DNA of 64,000 nucleotides from CAVZOY01 sp963777095 (lineage in GTDB: Bacteria > Actinomycetota > Actinomycetes > Mycobacteriales > Geodermatophilaceae): NCBI GenBank assembly GCA_963777095.1, contig CAVZOY010000006.1:868001-932000 (forward strand). The letters are read 5' to 3'. Within the stretch, counting starts at the first letter, position 1; every line of letters starts with the position of its first letter. Shown piece by piece: positions 43,765-54,715 of the stretch. Position numbers and translations under genes: made by a program. The notes beneath the pieces were generated by a model, which had not been told where the DNA came from, ran no database searches, and was given only the letters and a program-made list of their open reading frames with translations.

Positions 43765-45799
43765 TTACACATCGAGGAAGCGGACGTCCTTGGCGTTGCG
43801 GGTGATGAAGCTGCGGCGCGCCTCGACGTCCTCGCCCATGAGGATGCTGAACAGCTCGTCGGCGGTCGCGGCGTCCTCGAGGGTCACCTGCAGCAGGACG
43901 CGCGTCTCCGGGTTCATCGTGGTCTCCCACAGCTCGGTCGCGTTCATCTCGCCGAGGCCCTTGAACCGCTGGATCGCGTCGTCCTTGATCTTGCGGCCGG
44001 CCTCGGCGCCGAGCCGGAGCGCGCCTTCCTTCTCCTTGTCGGTGTAGACGTACTCGTCACCGGTCTTGCCGCCCCACTTGATCTTGTACAGCGGCGGCTG
44101 CGCCAGGTAGACGTGCCCGGCCTCGACCAGCGGTCGCATGAAGCGGAACAGCAGCGTGAGCAGCAGGGTGCGGATGTGCTGGCCGTCGACGTCGGCGTCC
44201 GCCATCAGGATGATCTTGTGATAGCGCAGCTTCGTCAGGTCGAACTCGTCGTGGATGCCGGTGCCGAACGCGGTGATCATCGACTGGACCTCGTTGTTCT
44301 TGAGGACCCGGTCGATGCGCGCCTTCTCGACGTTGATGATCTTGCCGCGGATCGGCAGGATCGCCTGGAACATCGAGTCGCGACCCGACTTGGCCGAACC
44401 ACCGGCCGAGTCGCCCTCGACGATGTAGACCTCGGAGTTGCGCGGGTCGGTCGAGCGGCAGTCGGCGAGCTTGCCCGGCAGGGAGTTGTTGCTCAGCAGG
44501 TTCTTGCGGGCGAGCTTGCGCGCGTCCTGCGCGGCGCGACGGGCGCGGGCCGCCGACGACGCCTTCGTGATGATGGTCTTGGCCTCGCCGGGGTTGGACT
44601 CGAACCAGTGCGTGATCTGCTCGTTGCAGACCCGCTGGACGAACCCCTTGACCTCGGTGTTGCCGAGCTTGGTCTTCGTCTGGCCCTCGAACTGCGGGTC
44701 ACCGATCTTCACCGAGACGATCGCGGCGAGACCCTCGCGGATGTCCTCGCCGGTGAGCTTCTCGTCCTTCTCCTTGAGCAGCTTCTTGTCGACCGCGTAC
44801 TTGTTGACGATCGACGTCAGCGCCGCGCGGAAGCCCTCCTCGTGCGTGCCACCCTCGTGCGTGTTGATGACGTTGGCGAAGGTGTACACCGACTCGGAGT
44901 AGGCGTCGGACCACTGCATCGCGACGTCGAGGCTCATCGCCATGTCGTTCTTGCCGACGCCCTCGGCGGAGAAGCTGACGATGGACTTGTGGATCGGCGA
45001 CTTCTTGGCGTTGATGTGCCGGACGTAGTCCTCGAGACCACCCTCGTAGAAGTAGGTGATCTCCGTGGGCTCGAAGGCCTCCGCGGAGGCGCCCGCGTGC
45101 GGGGCCAGCTCGGCGACCGAGATCTCGTCCGCCAGTCCGGTCTCGGCCTTGCTGTGACCCGGGACGCTCGTCCCGCAGCACGATCGTGACGCCCTTGTTC
45201 AGGAACGCCATCTCCTGCAGGCGGCGGCTGATCGTGTCGAACGAGTAGGTCGTCGTCTCGAAGATGTCGTCGTCGGCCCAGAAGGTGATCACCGTGCCGC
45301 GCTTCTTGGTCGGGCCGACCTTCTCCAGCGGACCCGGCTTGGCCAGGTCGTACTCCTGGTGCCACTCGGTGCCGTCGCGCCAGACGCGGACGTCGAGCCG
45401 CTTCGACAGCGCGTTGACGACGGTGACGCCGACGCCGTGCAGACCACCGGAGACGGCGTAGCTCTTGCCGTCGAACTTCCCGCCCGCGTGCAGGACGGTC
45501 ATGATCACCTCGACGGTCGGGCGCTTCTCGACCGGGTGCATGTCGACCGGGATGCCACGCCCGTTGTCCTCGACACGGACACCGCCGTCGGCCATGAGGG
45601 TGACGTGCACCCGGTCGGCGTAGCCGGCCAGCGCCTCGTCGACGGAGTTGTCGACGACCTCCTGCACCATGTGGTGCAGGCCGCGCTCGCCGGTGGAGCC
45701 GATGTACATGCCGGGGCGCTTGCGCACCGCCTCGAGGCCTTCGAGCACGGTGATCGAGCTGCCCGAGTAGGCAGTGTCCTGCTGGGGTGGTGCGACCAC
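43765..45799 (-). CDS. gyrB: DNA gyrase subunit B (frameshifted)
   Basis: About 677 residues. GTG at 45799 with AGAGGAAGG upstream. GHKL ATPase region: LEGLEAVRKRPGMYIGSTGE, EDNGRGIPVDMHPVEKRPT, and GGLHGVGVTVVNALSKRLDV. TOPRIM region: YIVEGDSAGGSAKSGRD and PIRGKIINVEKARIDR, with DADVDGQHIRTLLLTL. One extra base near 45157 (CCCGGG-T-CACAGC) breaks the frame after VLRDERPG; correction continues HSKAETGLADEISVAEL. As gyrB is essential, this is almost certainly a sequence error. Confidence 0.93.
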
Positions 45800-46083
45800 G
45801 TGGGGCCTTCCTCTCGCGCAACCGGCGCCCGTGATCCGCACCCCGCGACGGTCTCCCGGCACGGGGAGACGCGTCGGTGCGACGGTGGGCCTGGCGGCGC
45901 AGAAGGGCGCTGAGCCGGTTGCTGGCGGTTTCCGTCGTCCATGTTACCGGGCCCACCGACAGGAATGCCGCCGTCCACGCCCTGACGCCGTGTCTGCGCT
46001 CCTGGGAGCCCACCCGGCATCCAGGGACGTGCGCCCGGCACCGACACGCCGTCCCGGGGGCCGCTGACGGCGACGGCCGTGTT

Positions 46084-47508
46084 TCAGTTGCGCGGTCCGT
46101 GCGGCGGCTCGCTGCCCAGCTGCGTGGGGTCCAGTCGCGCGGGGCCGGCACCGGTGCGCTTGTTGACGAACACGGTGACCAGCCACAGCAGGACGCCGAT
46201 GCCGAGCAGGACGCCGGCGATCCGGTACTGCTCCGCGGGCCGGCCGGAGAAGGGGGTCGCGAGGAAGCCGCAGGCCAGAGCGCCCACCACGGGCAGGAAC
46301 GTCGGCGTCCGGAAGTGGTCCTCGTCCACCGTGTCCTTCCGCAGCACCAGCACGGCGACGTTGACGACCGTGAAGACGCACAGCAGCAGCAGCGCCGTGG
46401 TGCCGCCCAGAGCAGGAACGGCACCGACGAACGTGATCAGCCCGAAGGCGAGCGCGGTGGTGAACAGGATCGCGGGCACCGGCGTCCGGCGGCGCGGGTG
46501 CACCCCGCCGAGCAGCGGCGGCAGCACGCCCATGCGGGACAGGCCGTAGACCAGGCGGCTGGCCATCAGCATGTTGATCAGCGCCGTGTTGGCGACGGCG
46601 AACATCGTGATGACGCCGAACAGCCCCAGGGGGAAGGCCGGCGCCCCTGCCTCGACGACCTGGAGCAGCGGGGTCTCCCCCTCGCTCAAGGCGTCCGGCG
46701 GCACCAGCGCGATCGCCGAGATCGAGACCAGCACGTAGATGAGGCCGGTGATGCCCAGACCGGTCAGCAGCACCTTCGGGAAGATCCGCCGGGGGTGCTT
46801 GCACTCCTCGGCCATGTTGACCGAGTCCTCGAAGCCGACCATCGCGAAGAAGGCCAGGCCGGTGGCCGCGATGACGCCGGCGAGCACCGACCGGTCGCCG
46901 GTGTCGAACTCGGTGACCCTCGAGAAGTCGCCCTCGCCCACGCCGAGCGCCCACAGACCCACGCCGATGACGATCAGCAGACCGGTCAGCTCGACGCAGG
47001 TCAGCACCACGTTGGCCTTGACGCTCTCGCCGACCCCGCGGACGTTGACCAACGCGACCAGGGTCATGAACCCCAGGCCGATCAGCGTGATGCCGATCCC
47101 CTCGCCGAGGTCCAGGCCGAACACCTCGGCCGCGTTCGCGCTGAACGCACGCGCGGCCGTCGACGCCGACGTGATGCCGGAGCTCATGACCGCGAAGGCG
47201 ACGATGAAGGTCAGGAAGTGCACGCCGAAGGCCTTGTGCGTGTACAGCGCCGCCCCGGCGGCCCGCGGGTACTTGGTGACCAGCTCCAGATAGCTGAACG
47301 CGGTGATCAGCGCGACCAGGAACGCGACCAGGAACGGCAGCCAGACGACGCCGCCGACCTCCGCCGCGACCGTGCCGGTCAACGCGTAGATCCCCGTGCC
47401 GAGGACGTCGCCGACGATGAACAGCAGGAGCAGTCCCGGGCCCATCACCCGGCGCAGGGCGGGCCGGCCGTCCTCGGTCCGTTCGTCGGTCACCGGGCTG
47501 TCGGACAT
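46084..47508 (-). CDS. Amino acid/polyamine permease (APC superfamily)
   Basis: 474 residues, ATG at 47508 with GAGGAGG upstream. Twelve or so membrane helices. APC signatures include LLLFIVGDVLGTGIYALTGT, YLELVTKYPRAAGAALYTHK, FFAMVGFEDSVNMAEECKHP and FPKVLLTGLGITGLIYVLVS. Similar to cationic amino acid or basic amino acid/polyamine antiporters; the substrate is not determinable. Lies between gyrB and DUF721, an unusual place. Confidence 0.87.
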   Translation of the reverse strand: MSDSPVTDERTEDGRPALRRVMGPGLLLLFIVGDVLGTGIYALTGTVAAEVGGVVWLPFLVAFLVALITAFSYLELVTKYPRAAGAALYTHKAFGVHFLTFIVAFAVMSSGITSASTAARAFSANAAEVFGLDLGEGIGITLIGLGFMTLVALVNVRGVGESVKANVVLTCVELTGLLIVIGVGLWALGVGEGDFSRVTEFDTGDRSVLAGVIAATGLAFFAMVGFEDSVNMAEECKHPRRIFPKVLLTGLGITGLIYVLVSISAIALVPPDALSEGETPLLQVVEAGAPAFPLGLFGVITMFAVANTALINMLMASRLVYGLSRMGVLPPLLGGVHPRRRTPVPAILFTTALAFGLITFVGAVPALGGTTALLLLCVFTVVNVAVLVLRKDTVDEDHFRTPTFLPVVGALACGFLATPFSGRPAEQYRIAGVLLGIGVLLWLVTVFVNKRTGAGPARLDPTQLGSEPPHGPRN

Positions 47509-47641
47509 CGTGCGCCTCCTCGCTCCTCGGGAGACCGCGCCGTATCGACGCGGCGGAAGGATCGTCGTGCGTCGCGCAGCGGCTGTCGAACCGACGTCGC
47601 GTGGGCGGGCGGTGTCGTCCGGCTCGGCCGACACTGGGGCC

Positions 47642-49147
47642 ATGCCGGAGCCCGCGAAGACCTGTCTCGTCACCGGCGCCACCGGCTACATCGGCGGGCG
47701 ACTGGTGCCCGAACTGCTCGACCGGGGCTACCGGGTGCGGGTGATGACCCGCTCCCGCCGCCGGCTCCGGGACCACCCGTGGGTGGACCGGGTCGAGGTG
47801 GTCGAGGCCGATGCCACGGACGCCGACCAGGTGGCGGCCGCGTGCGCCGACGCCGACGTCGTCTACTACCTGATCCATGCCCTCGCCGGCGGTTCCGGCT
47901 TCGAGGAGGCCGACCGCCGGGCGGCGGAGGTCATGGCCCGCGCCGCCGGGGAGGCCGGGGTCGGCCGGCTGGTCTACCTGGGCGGGCTCGCCCCCGAGGG
48001 GGAGGAGCTGTCCAAGCATCTGCGCTCCCGGGCCGAGGTGGCCGACATCCTGCTGGCCTCCGGGGTGCCGACCGTCGTGCTGCGCGCCGCGGTGATCCTC
48101 GGCTCGGGCTCGGTGTCGTTCGAGATGCTGCGCTACCTCACCGAGCGGCTGCCGGTGATGATCACGCCGCGCTGGGTGCAGAGCAGGATCCAGCCGATCG
48201 CGATCCGCGACGTGCTGCGCTACCTGGTCGGCTGCGCCGAACTGCCGGCCGACGTGCACCGGGGCTTCGACATCGGCGGCCCGGACGTCATGACCTACGA
48301 GCAGATGATGCAGCGGTTCGCCGCCGTGGCGGACCTGCCGCGACGCCGGATCGTCCCGGTCCCGCTCTTCAGTCCGGGCCTGTCGAGCCATTGGGTCGGT
48401 GTGATCACGCCGGTCCCGGCACGCTTGGCCCGCAACCTCGTCGAATCGCTGAAGAACAACGTCGTCTGCAGCGAGCACGACATCGCCCGGTGGATTCCCG
48501 ATCCACCCGAGGGGCTGCTCGGGTTCGAGGACGCCGTCCGCCTGGCCCTGCAGAGGATCAAGGACCGCGCCGTCGCCACGCGTTGGTCGTCGGCGTCCGT
48601 CCCCGGAGTGCCGTCCGACCCGTTGCCGACCGACCCGGACTGGGCCGGCGGCAGCCTGTACGTCGACGAGCGCAGCCGCACGACCACCGCCTCGCCCGAG
48701 GCGCTGTGGCGGGTGGTGGAGGGCATCGGCGGGGACGCCGGCTGGTACTCGTTCCCGCTCGCGTGGGAGGTGCGCGGCTGGCTGGACCGCCTGGTCGGCG
48801 GGGTCGGGCTGCGCCGCGGCCGCCGCGACCCGGCGGATCTCCAGCTCGGTGACGCCCTGGACTGGTGGCGGGTCGAGGAGCTCGACGAGGGCACGCTGCT
48901 GCGGCTGCGCGCGGAGATGCGGGTGCCCGGCCTGGCCTGGCTGGAGTTCCACGTGGAACACGAGGACGGGACGACGGTGCTGCGGCAGCGCGCCACGTTC
49001 CACCCGTCCGGCCTGCTCGGCCAGCTCTACTGGTGGGGCGTCGCTCCGTTCCACGGCGTCGTGTTCGGTGGGATGTTGCGCAACATCTGCCGGGCGGCCG
49101 AGCAGGGCACGGCCGCCGAGCGAGGGGCGCCGCGCACCGCGGCCTGA
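47642..49147 (+). CDS. NAD(P)-binding SDR-like/DUF2867 fusion protein
   Basis: 501 residues. N-terminal atypical SDR fold with nucleotide motif CLVTGATGYIGGRLVPELLD and RVRVMTRSRRRLRDHPWVDR; the catalytic YxxxK is not obvious (LVYLGGLAP). C-terminal DUF2867 domain from SLYVDERSRTTTASPEALWR through HPSGLLGQLYWWGVAPFHGV. ATG at 47642 may be leaderless (GACACT upstream). Divergent from the permease. The family is annotated as SDR oxidoreductase or nucleoside-diphosphate-sugar epimerase; the true reaction is unknown. A parS-like site lies inside the gene. Confidence 0.85.
   Translation: MPEPAKTCLVTGATGYIGGRLVPELLDRGYRVRVMTRSRRRLRDHPWVDRVEVVEADATDADQVAAACADADVVYYLIHALAGGSGFEEADRRAAEVMARAAGEAGVGRLVYLGGLAPEGEELSKHLRSRAEVADILLASGVPTVVLRAAVILGSGSVSFEMLRYLTERLPVMITPRWVQSRIQPIAIRDVLRYLVGCAELPADVHRGFDIGGPDVMTYEQMMQRFAAVADLPRRRIVPVPLFSPGLSSHWVGVITPVPARLARNLVESLKNNVVCSEHDIARWIPDPPEGLLGFEDAVRLALQRIKDRAVATRWSSASVPGVPSDPLPTDPDWAGGSLYVDERSRTTTASPEALWRVVEGIGGDAGWYSFPLAWEVRGWLDRLVGGVGLRRGRRDPADLQLGDALDWWRVEELDEGTLLRLRAEMRVPGLAWLEFHVEHEDGTTVLRQRATFHPSGLLGQLYWWGVAPFHGVVFGGMLRNICRAAEQGTAAERGAPRTAA
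48946..48959. promoter_or_regulatory. parS: parS-like site within coding sequence
   Basis: GTTCCACGTGGAAC, a perfect 14-bp palindrome differing from consensus GTTTCACGTGAAAC at symmetrical positions, and identical to the site at 62738. A ParB loading site near oriC is plausible. Confidence 0.65.
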
Positions 49148-49166
49148 ACCCGCGTCATCATCGCTC

Positions 49167-50969
49167 TCACACGAGCAGCTGAGCCGCCGCGAGCTCCCGG
49201 TAGAGCGGGCTCGTGTCGAGCAGCTCCCCGTGGGTGCCCCGGGCGACCACGCGACCGCCGTCGAGCACCACGATCTGGTCGCTGTCGAGGACCGTCGACA
49301 GCCGGTGCGCCACCACGAGCAGCGACCGGTCGGCGGACGCGGCGGCCAGCGTCTCCCGGAGCAGCTGCTCGTTGCGGGCGTCGAGGCTGGCGGTCGGCTC
49401 GTCGAGCAGGAGCAGCGCCGGCCGGGCCAGCAGCGAGCGGGCGATCGCCAGCCGCTGCCGCTCCCCACCGGACAGCAGGACCCCGTCGTCCCCGACCGGC
49501 ACGTCGAGCCCGCGCGGTGAGCGCTGCACGACGGCGGTGAGCCCGACGTCGGCCAGCACCGCCCACAGCTCCGGATCGCTCGTCGCGGGCGCGGCCAGCA
49601 GCAGGTTGTCGCGCACCGACCCGGCCAGCACCGGGGCCTCCTGCTCGACGTAGCCGAGCCGGGCGCGGACGGCGGCCCGCGGCAGGTCCCGGACGTCGAC
49701 GCCCGCCCACCGGACGGCTCCCGACGTCACCGGGTAGAAGCCCTCGATCAGCGCGAGGATCGTCGACTTGCCCGCCCCCGACGGCCCGACCAGGGCGACC
49801 CGCTTGCCGGCCGGGACCGAGAGCGACACCCCGCGCAGCACCTCCGTGCCGTCCGCGTGGGCGAACGAGACGTCGTCCAGCTCCAGCACCGGCGTCGGGT
49901 CCCCGGCCGCCGGCAGGACCGGCACGGCGACCGCGCCGCCGGCCGCCCGCTCGGGCCGGTCGTCGCGCTCGGGCGCCAGGGCGAGCATCTCCTGGATGCG
50001 GGCCAGCGCGCCGAGCCCCGTCTGCAGCTGCGTGTAGGCGCCGATGGCCTGGCCCAGGGGCATGACCAGCAGGAACAGGTACAGGATGAACGAGACGAGG
50101 TCCGCGACGGTGATCGAGCCGGTCGCGACGCGGTAGCCACCCAGGCCCAGGACGGCGAGGAACGCGCCCTGCACCGCCACCGACGCGGCCGGCGCCACCA
50201 TTGCCTCCAGGCGGGCGACACGGACGCCGGCCCGGTAGGCCCGCGTCGCGCTCTCGCCGACGACCTCCACCTCGCGGGCGGTCGCGCCGCTGGCGCGGAT
50301 CGTGCGCACCGCCGACAGCGCCCGCTCCACCGCGGCCGACATCGCGCCGACCTCCTCCTGAGCCTGGCGGGACAGCGCGCGCACGCGCCGGGACACCGTG
50401 GCGACGACCGCCACCCCCACGGCGACGGCCAGGACGGTGACCAGGAGCAGCCAGCCGTCGACGAACGCCATCGCCACCAGCGCGCCCACGGCCACGACGG
50501 CGGAGCCGGCGATCTCGACCACGCCGCCGGTCACCGTCGCGCGCAGCAGCGTGGTGTCCGACCCGACCCGCGACATCAGGTCACCGGTGCGGCGCCGGTC
50601 GTACTCGGCGACCGGCAGCCGGAGCAGGCGGTCGGTGAGCGTCCGGCGGGTGGTGAGGACGACGCCCTCCGCCGTCCGCTGGAACAGGTACTGCTGGACC
50701 GCACCGAGCAGCGCCGAGGCGACCAGGACGAGCAGCAGCAGCGCCACCACCGGCAGCAGCGGATCGCCGGCGCCGACGGCGGCGATCACCCGGCCGACGA
50801 GGGCGGGCTGGGCCAGGGCGCCGGCCGCGGCCACCAGCGAGAGTCCCGCGCCGACCAGCAGCGGACGGCTGTGCGGGCGCAGCAGCGGCAGCAGCTCGCG
50901 GACACCTGCCCGCGAGTCCTGGGGAACCGCGGCCGGCGCCTCCGGGTCCGGCGCCGGCTCAGCGGCCAC
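49167..50969 (-). CDS. ABC transporter, fused membrane and ATPase domains (exporter type)
   Basis: 600 residues, GTG start. An N-terminal six-helix ABC exporter domain (LLLVLVASALLGAVQQYLFQ, YDRRRTGDLMSRVGSDTTLL) precedes an ATPase domain with Walker A LVGPSGAGKSTILALIEGFY, signature LLSGGERQRLAIARSLLARP, Walker B ALLLLDEPTASLD and H-loop VVAHRLSTV. Works as a homodimer; substrate could be a drug, lipid or peptide. Overlaps the stop of the upstream unknown gene by 11 bases. Confidence 0.92.
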   Translation of the reverse strand: MAAEPAPDPEAPAAVPQDSRAGVRELLPLLRPHSRPLLVGAGLSLVAAAGALAQPALVGRVIAAVGAGDPLLPVVALLLLVLVASALLGAVQQYLFQRTAEGVVLTTRRTLTDRLLRLPVAEYDRRRTGDLMSRVGSDTTLLRATVTGGVVEIAGSAVVAVGALVAMAFVDGWLLLVTVLAVAVGVAVVATVSRRVRALSRQAQEEVGAMSAAVERALSAVRTIRASGATAREVEVVGESATRAYRAGVRVARLEAMVAPAASVAVQGAFLAVLGLGGYRVATGSITVADLVSFILYLFLLVMPLGQAIGAYTQLQTGLGALARIQEMLALAPERDDRPERAAGGAVAVPVLPAAGDPTPVLELDDVSFAHADGTEVLRGVSLSVPAGKRVALVGPSGAGKSTILALIEGFYPVTSGAVRWAGVDVRDLPRAAVRARLGYVEQEAPVLAGSVRDNLLLAAPATSDPELWAVLADVGLTAVVQRSPRGLDVPVGDDGVLLSGGERQRLAIARSLLARPALLLLDEPTASLDARNEQLLRETLAAASADRSLLVVAHRLSTVLDSDQIVVLDGGRVVARGTHGELLDTSPLYRELAAAQLLV

Positions 50970-51922
50970 CGGTGACGGCCCGGACGACCGCGGTGAGCAG
51001 GCGCGCGTGGTGCTCGATCAGCAGCGGCCGGTGCCCGTCGGGCCGCACCGCCGCGACGTGGCCGGCCGCGGCCCAGAACTCGTCGCCGTCGTCGGTGTTG
51101 AGCAGCAGTTCGCGCACCGTGGCGTCGGCGGCCAGCGCGCGCACGCCGGGCCAGTCCTCGGCCGTGTAGAGCACCCACCGGCTGTCGAACGCCGGGTCGC
51201 CGGTCTCGACCGGCATCAGACCACCGGTCCGGTGCTTCCAGAACCGCGCCGGGGAGAGCCGGAAGTACGGGATCGGCGCCAGCAGCGGGACCGCGGTGAC
51301 CGCGTACTCGGGGACGACGGTCCGCCCGCTGGCGTACAGGACGTCGAACGCGACCATGTCGAGTGCGTCGGCGCGGCCGCGCATCACGCCGGCCGGCCGG
51401 TGGTCCTTGCTCAGCCGCACCGGTGCCGCGGCGATCAGGTCGCGCAGCGGGGCGTCCTCGGGCGCGCTGCCGTCGGAGATCGTCCAGCCGTTCTGCACCG
51501 CCCAGCGCCTGGGCACCCACCAGGTCGCCCTGGTAGGCGAAGACCTTCGACACCTCGCCCATCCGGCGGGGGGCCGCCGTCCACGCTCCGGCCGGCGGCG
51601 GCGTGCTCGGCTCCTGGGTCATCGGCTCCCGCGAGGGGTCGGCCGGCGGAACGGGATCCGCGTCCGGCGTCCGGTCGACCGGTACGTCCGGCTCGGCCGG
51701 CACGGGCGGCTCGGCACCGCGTCCGGGCACGTTGCGCTCGGGGGGCGGCAGATCCCAGCCGGGCGGCGTCCACGGCTCGCCCGGCTCGCGGGGCGTGCTG
51801 CGCCGGTCGGCGAAGTTGGGTCGTTCGACGCCGTCGTCGTCCCCGCGCAGGTGCGGAGGCTCCTGCCAGCCGCCCTCGGGGTCGCGCTCGTCGAACCCGT
51901 CGCGGTCTCGCGGTTCGCTCAC
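50959..51922 (-). CDS. Unknown actinobacterial protein with Pro-rich N-terminus (frameshifted)
   Basis: About 320 residues. GTG at 51922. The first 120 residues are acidic and Pro-rich (MSEPRDRDGFDERDPEGGWQ). After VSKVFAYQGDLVGAQ one extra G near 51508 breaks the frame, and the correct reading is RWAVQNGWTISDGSAPED, then a folded domain (MVAFDVLYASGRTVVPEYAV, YFRLSPARFWKHRTGGLMPV, TVRELLLNTDDGDEFWAAAG). No membrane segment. The domain faintly resembles DUF3137-like proteins, with no assigned function. Coupled to the ABC transporter. Confidence 0.65.
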
Positions 51923-51979
51923 GTGTGCCTGCCCATGGGCTGCATCGTCCTCCCCGGCCCGCCGCGGAGGGCGACGGGC

Positions 51980-52477
51980 TCAGCCGTAGGTGTCCCGCGG
52001 CCCCCGCCCGCGGACCGACCGCGGACCCTTCTTCCAGCTCGGGGCCGTCGGTCCGACAACGCGCAACCGGGTCACGACGTCCCCACCGACCTGGGCGCGC
52101 AGCTTGGCCAGGATCGTCGGCGCGAGGAGCCGCAGCTGGGTGGCCCACGCGGTGGACTCGGCGACGACGTGCAGCTCGCCCTCGGTGAGGGTCTGCGGCC
52201 GACAGTGCGCGGCGATGTCGGGGCCGACGAGGGCGTCCCAGCGGCCGAACACCGCGCCGACCTTCGTGTGCGCCGACCAGTCCTGCTCGGTGACCAGCGC
52301 GTCGACCAGGCGCCCGAGCGGCTGCGGGTCGTCGGCGCCGGGGCGCGGCCCGCTCCAGGCTCGGCGGGGACCGGCGATCCGCCGGCGGGTCGGCCGGGGC
52401 CGGGCGGCCGACGCCGCGCGGGCCGCCTCGAGCGCCGCGCGCGCGATGTCGCTGGGGCGGGGCGGGCGGTCATCCAT
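51980..52477 (-). CDS. DciA-like DUF721 protein
   Basis: 165 residues from ATG 52477 (a GTG at 52480 is in frame). Overlaps the recF stop by eight bases. An N-terminal basic and Ala-rich extension is followed by the DUF721 domain (LGRLVDALVTEQDWSAHTKV, FGRWDALVGPDIAAHCRPQT, LHVVAESTAWATQLRLLAP). DUF721/DciA proteins help load the DnaB replicative helicase in bacteria lacking DnaC. Position after recF is the normal one. Confidence 0.9.
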   Translation of the reverse strand: MDDRPPRPSDIARAALEAARAASAARPRPTRRRIAGPRRAWSGPRPGADDPQPLGRLVDALVTEQDWSAHTKVGAVFGRWDALVGPDIAAHCRPQTLTEGELHVVAESTAWATQLRLLAPTILAKLRAQVGGDVVTRLRVVGPTAPSWKKGPRSVRGRGPRDTYG

Positions 52478-53640
52478 CACTCTCTCCCGCCCCCTCCTTC
52501 ACGACCACGGCCCGTCCGTCGCCGACCTCGACGAGGACGCCGCGCAGCTCCTCCGGCACGTCCTCGAGCACGGCCGCGGTGATGAGCGTCTGCTCGGCGG
52601 ACCGGGCGACGGCGGCGAGGGCCGCGCGCCGGCCGGCGTCGAGCGTGGCGAAGACGTCGTCGAGCACCAGGATGGGGTCCTCGCCCTCGGCCCTCAAGAG
52701 CGCGAACGTCGCCAACTTCAGCCCGAGCGCCAGCGACCACGACTCCCCGTGGCTGGCGAACCCCTTCGCGGGGCCGGACCCGAGGTGGATGACCAGGTCG
52801 TCGCGGTGCGGCCCGACCAGCGTCACGCCCCGGTCGAGCTCGTCGCCGCGGCGCTCGGCGACCCGCCCGGCCATGGCCGCGGTCAGGGCCGTGGCATCGG
52901 GCCGGTCGGCGTCCGGAGTCAGCGGCGTCCCGTCGCCGGCGGCCGGCACGGTGCTGCTGTAGCCGAGCGCGGCCGGGACGGCGTCGGCCCCGGCGACCTG
53001 CGCGTAGGCGGCGGCGAGGTGCGGCTGCAGGTCGGCGACCAGTTGCAGCCGCGCGGCCAGCAGCTGTCCGCCCAGATCGGTGAGGTGGCCGTCCCAGACG
53101 TCGAGGGTCTCGATCGCCTTGCCGCGCGCCATCCGCGCGGTCTTGAGCAGCGCGTTGCGCTGCTTGAGCACCCGCTCGTAGTCGCTGCGGACGCCGGCCA
53201 GCCGGGGCGTGCGGGTGACCAGGAGCTCGTCGAGGAACCGCCGCCGCTCCGTGGGGTCGCCCCGCACCAGCGCCAGGTCCTCGGGCGCGAACAGCACGGT
53301 GCGAACCAGGCCCAGCAGCTCGCGCGGCCTGGGCAGCGCGGAGCGGTTGAGCCGCACCCGGTTGGCCCGCCCCGGGTTGATCTCCACCTCGACCAGCAGC
53401 TCGCGGTCCTCCCGGCGCAGCGCGGCCCGGACGACGGCCTGCTCGGCGCCGGTGCGCACCAGGGGCGCGTCGCTGCTCACCCGGTGGCTGCCCAGCGTGG
53501 CCAGGTAGACCGACGGCCTCGACCAGGTTGGTCTTGCCCTCGCCGTTGCGGCCGACGAGCACCACCGGTCCCGGTCCGAGGGCGAGGTCGACGCGGTCCC
53601 AGTTGCGGAAGGAGCCGAGCTGCAGGTGCCGGACGTACAC
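52470..53640 (-). CDS. recF: DNA replication/repair protein RecF (frameshifted)
   Basis: About 389 residues. GTG at 53640 (MYVRHLQLGSFRNWDRVDL). Walker A is VLVGRNGEGKTNLVEAVG. One extra base near 53509 breaks the frame; correction gives YLATLGSHRVSSDAPLVRTG. Later motifs are FAPEDLALVRGDPTERRRFL, GPHRDDLVIHL, SHGESWSLALGLKLATFALL (signature) and ILVLDDVFATLDAGRR (Walker B). An SMC-like ATPase loading RecA at gaps. As with gyrB, conservation on both sides argues for a sequence error. Confidence 0.92.
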
Positions 53641-54632
<992 letters not shown>

Positions 54633-54715
54633 GACGGCATCCCCTCTCGACGGTGTTGCGGTGCTCCGTGGTCCATCGTGCTGGCCGGGGCCGCATCGCG
54701 CGACACCGGCATCCC

